Assembly: GCF_964355755.1 (NCBI RefSeq)
Contig: NC_092671.1
Span: 14,362,501-14,426,500, forward strand
DNA length: 64,000 nucleotides
Direction: 5' to 3'
From: Antedon mediterranea
Lineage: Eukaryota > Echinodermata > Crinoidea > Comatulida > Antedonidae
Every line of letters begins with the position of its first letter. Position 1 is the stretch's first letter. The translations under genes were made by a program, and so were the position numbers. Shown here piece after piece: positions 26,469 through 40,222 of this stretch. The notes below the pieces were generated by a model, which worked only from the letters and a program-made list of their open reading frames with translations, searched no databases and had not been told where the DNA came from.

Positions 26469-27980
26469 GAGACACGCTGTAGTGATCTTTCCTCAGATCT
26501 AAACCATCAAGATTCAGTTTGCGCCTCCACCAAAACATATCGAGATAATGTTAAAGGCCAGATGTGGGCAAAAATTGTATTGATTATACATTCCAATAAT
26601 TATCTATCTATAGTTTCCTCTACGTTTCATAGTTTTAGGGATTGTATTTGTGTTGTTGAAAATAAGCACTATCATATCATAGTTCAAATTACACAGTGAA
26701 ATCCCTATTCGTTTGGTTTGTACACAAATGTTGTATAGAGAGGCATTAACAAAAAACTATGAAAAATAAATGGTGTGATAAAAAATGTTATCAGATGACT
26801 AAATATAGGTAATATAACTTGAATTTTACTATTCAACTTAAGATTTTAATTGTCATGTTATATCAAAAAGTATCCACCGTATATCCACCATCTTTTTTCA
26901 CTTTCTAGGGAGTCACCAGACATGTTATTACATTTATAGGTTAAACTACCTAACTACTGAAAAAAGGTTTGTCTGGTTTTTATAGCAGAATTTTTCCAAA
27001 TTTTATAAGTGACCACTTTAAGGGAAATTGGTTTTTTTCCGTCATGTTTCATGTATATTTGATTTATGTACAATTAACAAAACATTTTATTTAGGCCTAA
27101 AAGGCATCCTTGTACCTGAGTTTTAAATGCAACGAGCCATTTGAGGGATAGTTTGTTGTTCAAATACATTTAAAATGCAGTAAGCAATAGGTTATAAAAA
27201 ATATAAAATCACATTTTTACATGAATGCTAACAATGACGTAAAACAATACCCATTTTATGAAATACGCTGGTAATTCAAAATACTCTATCCAATATTTTC
27301 TACAAAGACATTTGTGACGGCCATCAAGGGATTGTGTTTATTTATGACCAGTTTGTTAAAAATTCTAGGCTGGCCTATATTTAAAAGAGTTAGTTAAACT
27401 TTAAAAGATTTGCGTTGGAAGTGTACGTAAGCCTACCTACTAATCATACGTTTTTCTCAGTAGAATAGAATGGATCGAGCAAGGTACGCATGTGCTATAA
27501 AGCGTGTGTTTTGGACAATATCTTCACGTCGATGCATCACTTGAATCGCATTGTAAGAACTCGGATTATGTTACTAATTAAGAACTTAAATTGACATATA
27601 TCAACCCAGATTCATTAATTAGGATCAATTAAGAAGTTAACCATAACAGTTAACATTTATTTATTCATTAATATAATGATAGTTAATATAATTATATTTA
27701 ATTTTCTTAGGTAATTTACTGTTGCGACATAAAATACGATCGTATGTGCGCACATGTTTGAATCCATAAACTACAATATTTTAAGGTTTGTCGGGTATAT
27801 TAAGTGCATACTTATACTGGATCCTTACATAAAATAAAATCAAGTACATTGCCAGAAATTGTGTTTATATATAAACAGTACTATTTGAACGTCAGTTTAA
27901 ATTTTCAAATGTCAAAAGCAACCCATTGATGGATTGGCTCATTCGCTATTATTTCCAATGACGTTTGATATTACGGGTAG

Positions 27981-28040
27981 ATGACGTGTCATCACGTATG
28001 TTACGTGAGCACACGAAGTGTTCCGAAATATCACGTACAA
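27981..28040. promoter_or_regulatory. Cluster of ACGTG/CACGT core sites
   Basis: Four cores in 60 bases: ATGACGTGTCAT, ATCACGTA, TTACGTGAG and ATCACGTAC. These are bZIP/bHLH-PAS type sites. Neighbouring gene unknown. Confidence 0.3.
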
Positions 28041-28302
28041 CATGCCATCATATAGTTTGAGAAAGGTTTTATATGTATAGTATTTGTCCATCTAGAATAT
28101 GTACCAAAAGGAGTTAGCGGAGAAAATTAGCTCCAATTACTGTACGTTGCACTGTTATATTCTTTCCATCAAATTACAAAACTGCTAAAGTTAGCGTCTT
28201 CTGTCGATCCATTAGCTATGTTGTGTACGTCACTGTGAATCAACGTTTAGTCGCGACGACAAATAGACGAAAACTCGACCTTATCATGTTCAAATAGAAC
28301 TC

Positions 28303-28354
28303 GTCAATCCGTATATATCTGGTCAATCCGTATATAACTGGTCAATCAGTATAG
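28303..28354 (+). repeat. 19-bp tandem repeat, under three copies
   Basis: GTCAATCCGTATATATCTG at 28303, repeated at 28322 and partly at 28341. Confidence 0.85.
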
Positions 28355-28857
28355 GCTAATCGTTTCGGTTCGATGTTGAAACACTCAATCATTGTTGAAA
28401 TAAGAATTAAATACCAAACAGAGGTATTTGTCGATAAACTCTTATAAATACTCCAAGAAATATGCGTGTAGTTTGCAACACGCAATGATAATTATCACAC
28501 TGTATAATCATTTTTTGATATTGTTATAGTAGAAGGATTATACATCTGACTGCCCATTATTTCAACATCTTGTTATATTGGGAACGTTGGGATTCGCAAG
28601 AAAGCAACTCAATTATATAATAATGTTATAACTCTATAACTATATACCTTTTGTACTATATCCATACAGGCCATTCATTTGATGTAACACTATTTGAAGG
28701 CAAATTTGAAGTACTAATTACGGAACGCTTCCTAATTATTGTTCATCGATTGAAAGCCCCTTGTATTGTCCGGTCAGTTCTTTCAAAACCCCTTGTATTG
28801 TTCATGCGCATCAGTTCATTCCGTGTAGGCCTAAAACATTAATATAACTATACGGTC

Positions 28858-29024
28858 CTAAAGCCGATTTTCCACTAGGCGAATTTGTTCGCGCGAATCG
28901 AAGGCGTCAGCTAATACGCATGCGTAGAGAAGGATTTGGAAGACGTAAACATGAATACACATGCGTACAAGCTGGCGCGTTCGATTCGCGCGAACAAATT
29001 CGCCTAGTGGAAAATCGGCTTTAG
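28858..29024. mobile_element. 167-bp MITE with long near-perfect inverted repeats
   Basis: Left arm from 28858 (CTAAAGCCGATTTTCCAC...) and right arm ending 29024 (...GTGGAAAATCGGCTTTAG) are perfect inverted repeats over about 44 bases, then about 9 of 11 more. Only about 55 bases separate the arms. Arms are GC-rich and CpG-rich (TTCGCGCGAA), unlike the flanks. No clear target duplication is seen. The near identity of the arms suggests recent insertion or maintained pairing. Confidence 0.8.
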
Positions 29025-32000
29025 AGAATATAGTGTGTCATAAAAGATTAGCAAACTAATGTGGCGATATTCCATTCTTCAAATGATAAAATGTCAAATT
29101 AGTTCAGTCAGAATAACAACATTTATTTTATGATGAAAAAGTTACCATTGATTCTCTCGTTACCGCTGCTGGGTTTGATTTAAATATGACAATAAAAAGA
29201 AATTGATGTTTCTTGGACCCGGTTGGACGCAAGCAATGTTACCAATGCACATCATGTTGGAGAAGATAATCAGTTATTTTCGTATAGTGAAGGGCTATCA
29301 AATTCAAATGAAAATGTTGTATTTGCTATTATACTGTAATAGTGCTAGTTAACTGCCATGCGAATACATTTAGGTCTGTTATATATATATGTACATTGCA
29401 TAAGTATTCCAATACGCATTTTGGCAATGACTGTATACCTTACAAAAAGTTTGACTAAATGCATTATAAACAAATGTTTTGTATTGAAAGTGGGTAATTT
29501 AATTTAAGTTGGCTCCATATTTACGTTATTTTACCTATTAATTGTATATTTTATGTACTTGCTTACGAAATATAATATTAAGTGAATTATTTTTAGTGTC
29601 GTTCATAACGTCAGGCAAACTTAATTGTATTTCAAGTCGTTTCCAATGTATTTATTAGAGCACCTATGCCAAGTTAAAATCTTTTCTCTAGACCATGACG
29701 TTCACACAAATCTGATGGAATCTACTTAACGTTGAGGAATATTGCATTAGAATCTATACACCAACGTATAATTCCCCAACCCAGATGGGAATTTAAAACT
29801 TAACAACTACGGTATAGTTCTACTTTTTATTTTCATTTATATCGTATGATTCATTCAATACTATAGATTGTATATATGAAGAGAAATGATTTGACATGGT
29901 TTTTATGGCAATAGCAACTGGCATCGTTATGATATCAAGTCGTTTGTAAACTGTATCATGTGTTATGTAATTATAACATCTCACTGAACGGTCATCTTGT
30001 GCCAACAAACATAGTGCACACTCTAAAGTGCGCAAAGCATAATAATAAATTAAATGTGTTTTTAGAAAAGTTTCATTTATTTTCTAACGGATTAATTTTA
30101 AATGTTTAAATATCCATATCGTACGAATTAATCATTATCAATACGGTCATAATCTAATTTTATTTGGATGGTTAAAAAACAATATTGCATTCATTTGTTG
30201 ATAATTATTTGCTTAATAAAGCAATGGCTATAAGCTTGGATTACGCGGTCACTACGTTGTAATGTCAACAACATTCACAGATATAGAAACGCACCATTAA
30301 ATACAAACGACAAATACACTGCATGCAATCGGCATATTGTCTAGAAATGTATCAGTACAAAAACTATAAAGAAGAAGATATCAACCGTTGTAATTATTGT
30401 GAAGTTGCATAGCATCCTCCTCCTGCAGCCATTTCTGCGAGTATTAAAAATACATTTTTTGATTGAAAAAAAAAGATCAGTATAAAATCTCTTAGGATAT
30501 CAACAGAATAATGACGAATCATTATGATCTCACTCATGAGATACTTAGAGAAAAAGAAAAAACATTTGATATTGAAATATTAATTACCATTATGATTTAT
30601 ATAGACCTAAAGTATGTAAATATGTTTATGCTTTGGCGCGAGATGACGTAATGTTGCTCATTAAATTTGAACCTAACCTAAAAAGCTTGCTTTAAACACA
30701 TTACACAACACACACACACGCGTTATGTTCGATTGTTCTCTGCTAAGACTGGTGCTCCTAACTTGCTCAATGTCATTATAAATAAACGTTTTGTTACTTA
30801 AATAAAGATGATAAGTTGTGATGTAGTTCATCTGAACCGAGAACAACTTTCGAATCCGTTTCCGCAAGCGCTTCTCCTAAAGACAGTACTCAATATTGTT
30901 TCCAATTTAACCATTCACCATTTAATTGTCTTTCTCTGTATCATCGACATTCTTCAGAGGACGGAAAGCATCACATACATACAAAACAATAGATGGTTAA
31001 TGATGGTTCCTCCGTACTACTACTATATAAATTCTACGTAAACTGAATAACGACAATTCGACTTACTGGAAAAACAAATTGTTAGTTTTATCATCTCTAT
31101 TAACTTTAACATACTTTTCATATTGGCATTGTGGATTTTAGGGAAGAATAAATTACCTGGTGGTAAGTAAGTACCCGGAACGACTGACAATAACTAATCC
31201 AATTGTTAAATTGATAATTTTAGATGGATATTTAATCAATTTTATGAACAATCATCAAACATAAGTGACTGCTTGTAATAGTGCAATCAGTCAATGTGTT
31301 CTATATTACGGTGATGCCGGTTCAGGGTACTTTGTCGAGAATAAAGGAAAATTTATTAATTTTTTTCAATAATTGACAAAAGTGCTACAACACCTTCTGA
31401 ACTTTATATTTATTTCTGTAACCTTATGTTAATATCGATATTACATGTTTTAAAAAAATTGAAAACCCATTTGGTAATCATATTTATTCAAAAGAACCGA
31501 AGGCAAACTAATTGTATATTATACATAGAAAATTTGCACAACCTGAATAAGCTACACATTAATCACGTGATACCGAAGAAAAACAAAGATGATATTACTA
31601 ACGTCACCTGATAGAATGATTGTACAGAATGTATGTTCTTATTGCGTCACATAAAATAGCAAAAACTACTATAGGCCTATAAATAATAATTATTGTTTAT
31701 ATTTATATATATTGTTTCCAAATTAAAAAAGATAAACAAATAAGATAAGTTGCCCTAAATTTATTAAATGTATTTTCATTGTTATTTCAATTTAGTATCA
31801 TTTATACATTTACTATTATCGACTTTAAAAGTATACATTGATACACACTTCACACCTGTTAGCTAAATCTCGGTTTATTTACACATTTAATGGATGTAAT
31901 TATTGTTTTCTATAGAGAAATATACCGTACTGATTGACATGAAATATTATGTGTGTTTAGAAAAAAAAAACATTTCAAAGAATTGCAACAAATCTGTCAA

Positions 32001-32757
32001 AGACAGTTGTCTTAAAATATTGTTTTGTGGAATAGATCCGTTTGCCAACTTCACATTTTTGCTCAAAATGAACAATTTGTTTAAAATAAATAGTCTGCGT
32101 ATGTTTATGTTTTCTTGAAGCGTGCGCGAAATCTTTCGCTGTGTAGTGTTAAATATAAAAGCCCATATTATAATTATTATCGATCAATCGAATAATAATC
32201 AATAAGCAGAACAGTTTTTGTAATCAACCATATTTTTATTTATGATATACCTATATACAATCATGACATTTATAATCAATTACTGTATTACATTAAGTGA
32301 AACAACATTATCTAAATAACAGTTAATTGTTGTTAATTAATAGGCATTTTGGGACTGTGCATCTCTCAAAATGTTGACAGTATTTATTTTGTTGCTTTGT
32401 CCACCCTCACTTGAAATAATGATAAATATGTTTAAGTGTATGATATTGCGTTTTATCTTGATTCAGCGGTGTCGTTAAGAAGATTAGTCTGCATATAACT
32501 CATCCATTATTTTATTTACGATATTGATTTGTTGACGTCATAATAGAGGGCGATATAATTCGAGTTGAACGCCGTTGTCATTAATAATAACAGCGCGGGT
32601 CTTTTGAAGTACATTTGTTTATGGTGGTAATGTTATAAAACGGTCAAGTTCAATTCCGTGGTGTGTTTTTCTTCTTTTTTTAAACTAACATAGTTTCAAA
32701 TAGTTTGAAAGCTTTAAAGTTAGAATTGAGACACACTGTACTTGTACGTAGGCTTAC
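29025..32757. other. Gene-free stretch
   Basis: No supported feature. Frames of 60-77 codons are at the level expected by chance. Confidence 0.5.
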
Positions 32758-32970
32758 ATCATGATCACAATGATCATGTCAATCTCTGTCATCATGATCA
32801 CAATTATCATGTCAATATCTGTCATGATCATGATCACAATAATCATGTCAATCTCTGTCATCATGATCGCAATGATCATGTCAATATCTGTCATGATCAC
32901 AATGATCATTTCAATCTCTGTCATCGTGATCACAATGATCATATCGATCTCTGTCATCAAGATCAACGGC
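32758..32970 (+). repeat. About 33-bp minisatellite, six full copies, all lengths multiples of three
   Basis: Unit ATCATGATCACAATGATCAT followed by GTCAATCTCTGTC. Lengths are 33, 33, 36, 33, 30 and 33, then a partial unit. Each unit holds overlapping TGATCA palindromes. Frames remain open on both strands with His/Asp/Asn-rich or Met/Ile/Ser-rich products. Confidence 0.95.
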
Positions 32971-34404
32971 ATCGTGAGGCCATGTTAACGTGTATATAAA
33001 ATAGAAATGTATGCCGATTATATAACGAACGATAATACTTATTTACTAAGCACAGCAAGAAAGATAGTTTAAGAATTTGAAAACAAAAAATGAATAAGGT
33101 AAACTGTTAACCTAAAGGAGTAAATGTCAAATAATCATTAACCATTAATGTAAGATTGAATGTTGAGTTAACCTTGTAAAGAGCGGCATATTGAGTTACA
33201 AATCACATTATGTTCACTATATGAATTAAAAGCATGCGGATAACTTATCATTTTCATATGATAATGCATGTTAAGGTACGAAACGTCAAACGAGCAAAAT
33301 TCACTTGAAACATGAATGCATGATCAGTGAGATTTCAAAATATAAATTCTGCGGATATAACAACCATGAATGTTGTTATCAATATGTGAATTATAATCTT
33401 AACTTAAAAATTAGAGTCGATGTGGATGTGTTTTTTTTTATCACCACAAGCATTATCAATTTAAACGTATTTAATGATTGATTACATTAACGAAAGGCCT
33501 ACAGTGGCGGATTCTGGATCTTCTAGGCGAATTTGGGAGAGCCTAAAAATGGTAAAAAAGCGATGTACAGAACCTAATGTTCTAAACTTTTCTATCCCCT
33601 TCGTCTTATACTATGCTAAACAATATACGGAAAATAGTATCAAAATATTAATAACATGCGAGCTAAACCTATTCTGAAACGAATTGACCTACTTTTACTG
33701 ATAGAGGTTATTAACGTAGTCGAACCTAAATGTTCGAAACCAAGTGAAATGTATATTAAAAACTCGTTGAATTAATTTACCACGAAAAGAAAACAGTATA
33801 TCCGTATTTCTCATTTTATCTCATATAAATTCCATTATAACTCATCATTCAGGGAATAATTTGATATTATAAAATAATGTAAATGTATATACAATAAAAA
33901 CTTTCATTCCATAGAGTTAATAGCAAGATAAATGAGGTCGACTTCACTGGCACTACATTAAACTGCAATTGACCTAAAAAATAATGAAAGATATTGACAT
34001 TAACAATGCTCTAGATTCAACAAGCAGAATTAAGAGAGACGAAATGTTTCCACACTTCTACAGGAATTGGAAACACCGTTGAGGAAACAGCAAAAGACAC
34101 TAAATATATCTTGAATCAACGAAATTAAGAATAGAACAGTATATGCCTATTTGTACAATCCAATAAAATATGAAAGTGTGGTATTATTATATCAACATTT
34201 TTAAAACTGTATTCTTAGATTCAACGTTGTTGATAAATTGACAAAAGCAAAACATAAGCTAATGTTGATTCTGTAGACAAACAGAAGTTAAACACACCAC
34301 TAAAGATAGCCCTATATCTAATTTGAATTATTTAACTGATATACAGACACCTAATAGACATCTGGAATGTACTTTTATGAAACTGTTCGTATACTGCATC
34401 TTAG

Positions 34405-34556
34405 CTCTGACACTGTCAAACTTTATGTGACAAAATATGTGATAAGGTCATGATGATGTCATATCGCTACCATATTTTGGCATATCACTACAATATTGGG
34501 CAAATTACACATTTTTTTTGTCAAACTAGAAACTAGTTTGATAGTGTAGACAAAGT
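34405..34556 (+). mobile_element. Dispersed HINE/MITE-like element, copy 1
   Basis: Left end GACACTGTCAAACTTT is an imperfect inverse of the right end GTTTGATAGTGTAGACA. A hairpin TCAAACTAG/CTAGTTTGA (34521-34541) sits just inside the right end. The middle has two degenerate copies of the 21-base motif ATCACTACCATATTTGGGC. Related copies are at 47066-47170 (reverse) and 52521-52745. Confidence 0.6.
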
Positions 34557-35505
34557 TTAACAAACTGCACAATAGTCATCTCTTAAGATTATATGGAAAT
34601 ACAAAAACATTCTGTTCCAATACATTCGCATTTTCTAGGCAACAAGAAATTGCTAAAAGAGTTCAATCAAAAGTCACTTAGATGAATTATTATATTTACA
34701 ATTTTAAAATAACACTAAATAAATAATAGTTATACCATATATATCAATTTTGTTTCAAATTATATACAGCTAACATCTGCTGATGGTGGTTAGAACAGAT
34801 TATCTGTATTACCTTTTTAGTAGCAAAAAGGAAAAACACGGTTGGACGAAAATAATACGATCTTTTTGAAGTCAAAGTTGAACGTATATTCTCACTCAAA
34901 GTAGATGAATAAAAACACCACAGATCACAGCCTGATATCGTAGATTTATTAAACAAACACTAGAACATTTAAACTTTCTAATGACTTTCTAGATTTTAAG
35001 TAGATAATCAATCAAAATTTCTGTTATTTTGTCAAAAATAGCTGAGAACATTCGTCATTGAATACATCCGTTTTGCAACTAAAAAGAAAGTTGTATTTAA
35101 TTAATTAAATTCATTATAATGTTTAGTAACGTGATGCACTATAACGGTGCTCTAGAACTGCTACTACTGCTGGTGGTCTGATCATGGAAGCAGCGTGTTT
35201 GTTTGATCAGATGAATTTCTAATACATATCAAAAAAAAAAATTATACTATGGACTGCATTGAATAGTTAAGATCAATAAATATATATGATTGTATTTCTT
35301 TGAAGAATTCATTAAAATTTAAATAAACACTTTAGAATCTTACCTTTTAGGTCGACAATATTTTCACAACATCTAACTGCACTAATATTTTCAATGCATG
35401 AAAACAAACAAATTATAGCGCATGATAAATAACATTAATTTAAGTAATATAAACAAAATATTAAGCAGGGATTGTGGATACATCCTCCATGGTTGTCCAT
35501 AGTCT

Positions 35506-35677
35506 AGTCTAGGTTCTAGACCGAAATTAGTAATAAGAAAAATATTTTGGAACATATGGCGTTCCATATGTTTAATACTTGTTCGTTTGTAGTATTCAGA
35601 CAAAAACCAAAACGTCTACTGCTGGACTAACACAAAAAAAAAGAGACATTAAGTACAGACTTAGAGCAAGTTTTGGA
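35506..35677 (+). mobile_element. Dispersed repeat with GTCTAG/CTAGAC hairpin end, copy 1
   Basis: Begins AGTCTAGGTTCTAGAC, continues with ACATATGGCGTTCCATATG and TATTCAGACAAAAACC, and ends near ACAGACTTAGAGCAAGT. It shares this order with 57205-57372. Superfamily unknown. Confidence 0.65.
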
Positions 35678-36568
35678 TATATCATGACGCAGTTTATTTC
35701 CAAATATCTGAGTTTTAACAACATTTTTACCCGTTTATGCAGTTGTGGGGCAGTTTTTAGTTGCAAAAACAATAACGGTTGCCATATTTGTTTCGACCAT
35801 CGATGATATTAAATATGGTTAGTGGACCTATACTCGAGTATAATTATACAGTCGAGTGTTGGTGTTATGACCATCAGGTACCTTGCGGGTGTTATTGTAA
35901 TTCAATTATTCAAAAGTGAACTAGTTAGATTCGATTATGATATGAAACAGCAACAGCCGACTAGAATTACGTTTAATTTTTAAATATGCGGCTACACGTG
36001 CGACGTGATTTCATATCCGCGCATTTTGTTCCTATCGAAATACTTGAATTAATGTTTAAAACACAAGTTAACAAGAAAAGACAAGTTCGATGACGCTAGG
36101 AATACATTCGCGAGTACGAATACCAAAATATCACCCCGAGGTTAGCAACAACCTCTCAACATCTCATTTTATATTCAGGGGTACACGTAGAAACTGTAGC
36201 AATATTCTGTCAGAATTATCTTAGAACCACACAATAAAATTCATCCTACCTTTTTTACAACTTCTCAATAATTCCACTGAAAAGAAATGGAGACGGCAAC
36301 ATTATTGTTCAGAACATGTGTTACGTTGTTATTTCATATGAATCACAAAACCGGTACTGGCATATCATATTATTTATCATGTTCTTACGCTTCCATACTG
36401 TTTTAAGCACACGACTTATAATGGAACTCACACTAAACAAACACTAAAATGATCCAGTCCAGTGGGATAATATTATTGACGATTTCAGACACTTCATTAC
36501 ATCAATGAGCGGGTGTATATGAATTATCCAACGTATCCAAATAGCACTTTTAAAGCGTCACTCATGTA

Positions 36569-38355
36569 CTGTATATACATTAGTCATAGGAGGCCTAAAC
36601 ACAGTGGGTTACTGGTCATCCCCAATGCATGTTTCAATCGAACAAGCATCGACTAGTTACCTAGACATTCTCATGAACATTGTCTCAAACACTTCTGGCG
36701 GATTCACCTGTATGTAAATTAGTCATAAACACAGTGGGTTACTGGTCATCCCCAATGCATGTTTCAATCGAACAAGCATCGACTCGTTACATACATTCTC
36801 ATGAACATTGTCTCAAACACTTCTGGCGGATTCACCTGTATGTAAATTAGTCATAAACACAGTGGGTTACTGGTCATCCCCAATGCATGTTTCAATCGAA
36901 CAAGCATCGACTAGTTACCTAGACATTCTCATGAACATTGTCTCAAACACTTCTGGCGGATTCACCTGTATGTAAATTAGTCATAAACACAGTGGGTTAC
37001 TGGTCATCCCCAATGCATGTTTCAATCGAACAAGCATCGACTCGTTACATACATTCTCATGAACATTGTCTCAAACACTTCTGGCGGATTCACCTGTATT
37101 TAAATTAGTCATAAACACAGCGGAGTACTGGTCATCCCCAACACATGTTTCAATCGAACAAGCATCGACTAGTTACATAGACATTCTCATGAACATTGTC
37201 TCAAACACTTCTGGTGGATTCACCTGTATTTAAATTATTCATAAACACAGCGGAGTACTGGTCATCCCCAACGCATGTTTCAATCGAACAAGCATCGACT
37301 AGTTACATAGACATTCTCATGAACATTGTCTCAAACACTTCTGGCGGATTCACCTGTATTTAAATTAGTCATAAACACAGCGGAGTACTGCTGGTCATCC
37401 CCAATGCATGTTTCAATCGAATAAGCATTGACTATATTACCTAGACATTCTCCTGAACATGCTCTCAAACACTCCTGGCGCATTCACCTGTATTTAAATT
37501 AGTCATAAACACAGCGGAGTACTGCTGGTCATCCCCAATGCATGTTTCAATCGAACAAGCATCGACTCGTTACATAGACATTCTCCTGAACATGCTCTCA
37601 AACACTCCTGGCGGATTCACCTGTATTTAAATTAGTCATAAACACAGCGGAGTACTGGTCATCCCCAACGCATGTTTCAATCGAACAAGCATCGACTAGT
37701 TACATAGACATTCTCATGAACATTGTCTCAAACACTTCTGGCGGATTCACCTGTATTTAAATTAGTCATAAACACAGCGGAGTACTGCTGGTCATCCCCA
37801 ATGCATGTTTCAATCGAATAAGCATTGACTATATTACCTAGACATTCTCCTGAACATGCTCTCAAACACTCCTGGCGGATTCACCTGTATTTAAATTAGT
37901 CATAAACACAGCGGAGTACTGGTCATCCCCAATGCATGTTTCAATCGAATAAGCATCGACTAGTTACCTAGACATTCTCCTGAACATGCTCTCAAATAAC
38001 CCTGGCGGATTCACCTGTATTTAAATTAGTCATAAACACAGTGGAGTACTGGTCATCCCCAATGCATGTTTCAATCGAATAAGCATTGACTAATTACATA
38101 GCCATTCTCCTGAACATTCTCTCAAACACTCCTGGCGGATTCACCTGTATTTAAATTTTTCATAAACACAGCGGAGTACTGGTCATCCCCAATGCATGTT
38201 TCAATCGAATAAGCATCGACTAGTTACCTAGACATTCTCCTAAACATGCTCTCAAACACTCCTGGCGGATTCACCTGTATGTAAATTAGTCATCATAAGC
38301 ACGGTGGTTGAGTACTAGTCATCAACGATGCATATTTCAACCGAATTATCGACTC
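36569..38355 (+). repeat. Satellite array, about 130-bp unit, 13 full copies plus a degenerate end
   Basis: Units start AGTCATAAACACAG and include CATCCCCAATGCATGTTTC and GGATTCACCTGTA. Starts: 36582, 36721, 36849, 36979, 37107, 37237, 37367, 37501, 37634, 37764, 37898, 38028, 38158, then a decayed partial unit from 38288. Unit lengths are 128, 130, 133 or 134 (139 for the first, which has an AGGAGGCCT insertion). The first four alternate as a dimer (long, short, long, short); the 134-base type recurs three units (397 bases) apart. Another decayed fragment lies at about 38670-38715. Confidence 0.97.
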
Positions 38356-40195
38356 ATTTGGCATTAATTCATTCCATGCTATCATTCTAAATATATCATT
38401 GTCAAACTTATACTTTCTTTTTTTATCATATCATTTGTCTTGGTAGAAAAAGAAAGAGGGAGGTGGGGGGACTATTTTACATTTTTTGCAGGAGTTTATT
38501 ACATAGCCTCTCTACCCGAACACAAACACAATAGACAGTTATAAGAACGGTCTTTTATTACCATGTTTTATTTATTCATTTTCATTAACGGATGAAAGAC
38601 AATATTGAATTGTCATATGTCGTAAAAGAGAATTGAAATAAAAGTTGGACGAATCCACACAATATAAAAAAACAAGCTCTCAAACACTTTTTGGAGACTC
38701 ACCATGTATTTAAAAACACATGAATTGAGTATACATCTGTGTCATTACTTAATTATTTAAATTTGTATTATTAAAAAATTTCACTAAATAACGTATACGG
38801 CATTAATCTTAGTGAGTAATTTTCTCCTTACTTGTTGAAAGTGTGAAATTGACATTTATACCCATATTACAGATACGCCAGCATTTCAACTAAAATGTAG
38901 ATATTAAAGTGGGCGAGAAGAAACTAAGTTTAATCAAAAAGGATGTTTTACAAGAGGGTGTGACAGGTGGGTCTGAGGTGTATTATTGTAGAAGATACAT
39001 CACACTACCGTAATTATACCGGATACTACCACACTTTGTGTAACGGTTTGGAATTGTCATTCATCAACCTAGGTCTTGGTTTGGTTATCTTCATGTTTTA
39101 CCAATCCGTTAATTAACTTCAGAAACCCTGCAGCTGTTACAGTACGCTTGTCAAATATCGAATGAGAGACTTATTTATTCTGAGATTCACTTAAACATCA
39201 GGGCATTATAGTGTCATCAAGTCAATTTCCTATGCGGTACAGGTTATTTTAAACAAAAAGGTTACGACCTGCCCCCAAAACTATGATAAACGTTATTTTG
39301 TATTCCTATTCGTGACTTGAAATAAGAACTATGTAAGTAATGACGACACATTTTATCTGCATATTTTTCCTAATACTTTTAGAATTTTTATTTTCAAGAT
39401 GTAGCAACCAATGTCACAATTCATTTACGTCTTATTTGGCTTGACATCATCTTATCTCTCTTGTTCATCAGATGCATTTAAACGATATCTAAATTTTTAG
39501 AGAAACAAAAATCTATTTGAAATGTTATTTCATTACTCGGATCATTAAAGCAACCGACAATGGCAAAACGACCTTTAAAAAAAAAAACAGCAGTTAATAA
39601 TTATCAAAAGTAGGCCGGAATAATGTTTGCAGTAGTAACGCTGTTGAGTAATATCTGTTGACAATACCTACGTATTGTCATGTTTAATTTGTTTATATTG
39701 CTACAATAATGTAAACTGACAGTATTGTAGGTAACACGAAGGAGCTGAAAGAAATCGAATAAGACAGGTATAGTTTTAGAAGCGCGTAAGGTTATTGTTT
39801 ATTTGCATGAGTGTATCATTGATTGTTCTTAAGGTGTTTGTTTATTGTTAGCCTACAAACATACATAATTTTTGTTTCTCTAAAAAAGTGAACCAATCCG
39901 CCACAAGCATGATTAGTATTTTAAAAATTGGATTCTGTATCAATATTTTAGGAGAACAACCTTTTAAACTTGAATATGGTAAATTCCTTAGTATCTCCTA
40001 GGCCTCATTTGCTTAATTGGCCCTCATAGTGGAAATACCCCTTCCCATTACCCTGCACTTTTTGTGTTCAAATCCATCAGCATGCCGCATGTCACGCAGA
40101 TATTCGTCAAAATTGTGTATAGCCTAATAACATAGTTTTTTTTTCGTGCAGTTAGGCCCTAGTGCTAAAGTTAATAACAATAATCTCACTTGTAA

Positions 40196-40222
40196 TAAGT
40201 ATGATATTAAGTATCATACTTA
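40196..40222. repeat. Mini-hairpin TAAGTATGATA
   Basis: Near-perfect inverted arms around a 3-4 base AT centre. Confidence 0.75.

Noticed and set aside
33499-33640. CAGTGGCGGATTCTGG, resembling the end of a hAT-type MITE
   Set aside because: No matching inverted end or target duplication found nearby.
36569-38355. CRISPR-like array of regular repeats
   Set aside because: Units are head-to-tail satellite monomers with no unique spacers, in animal DNA.
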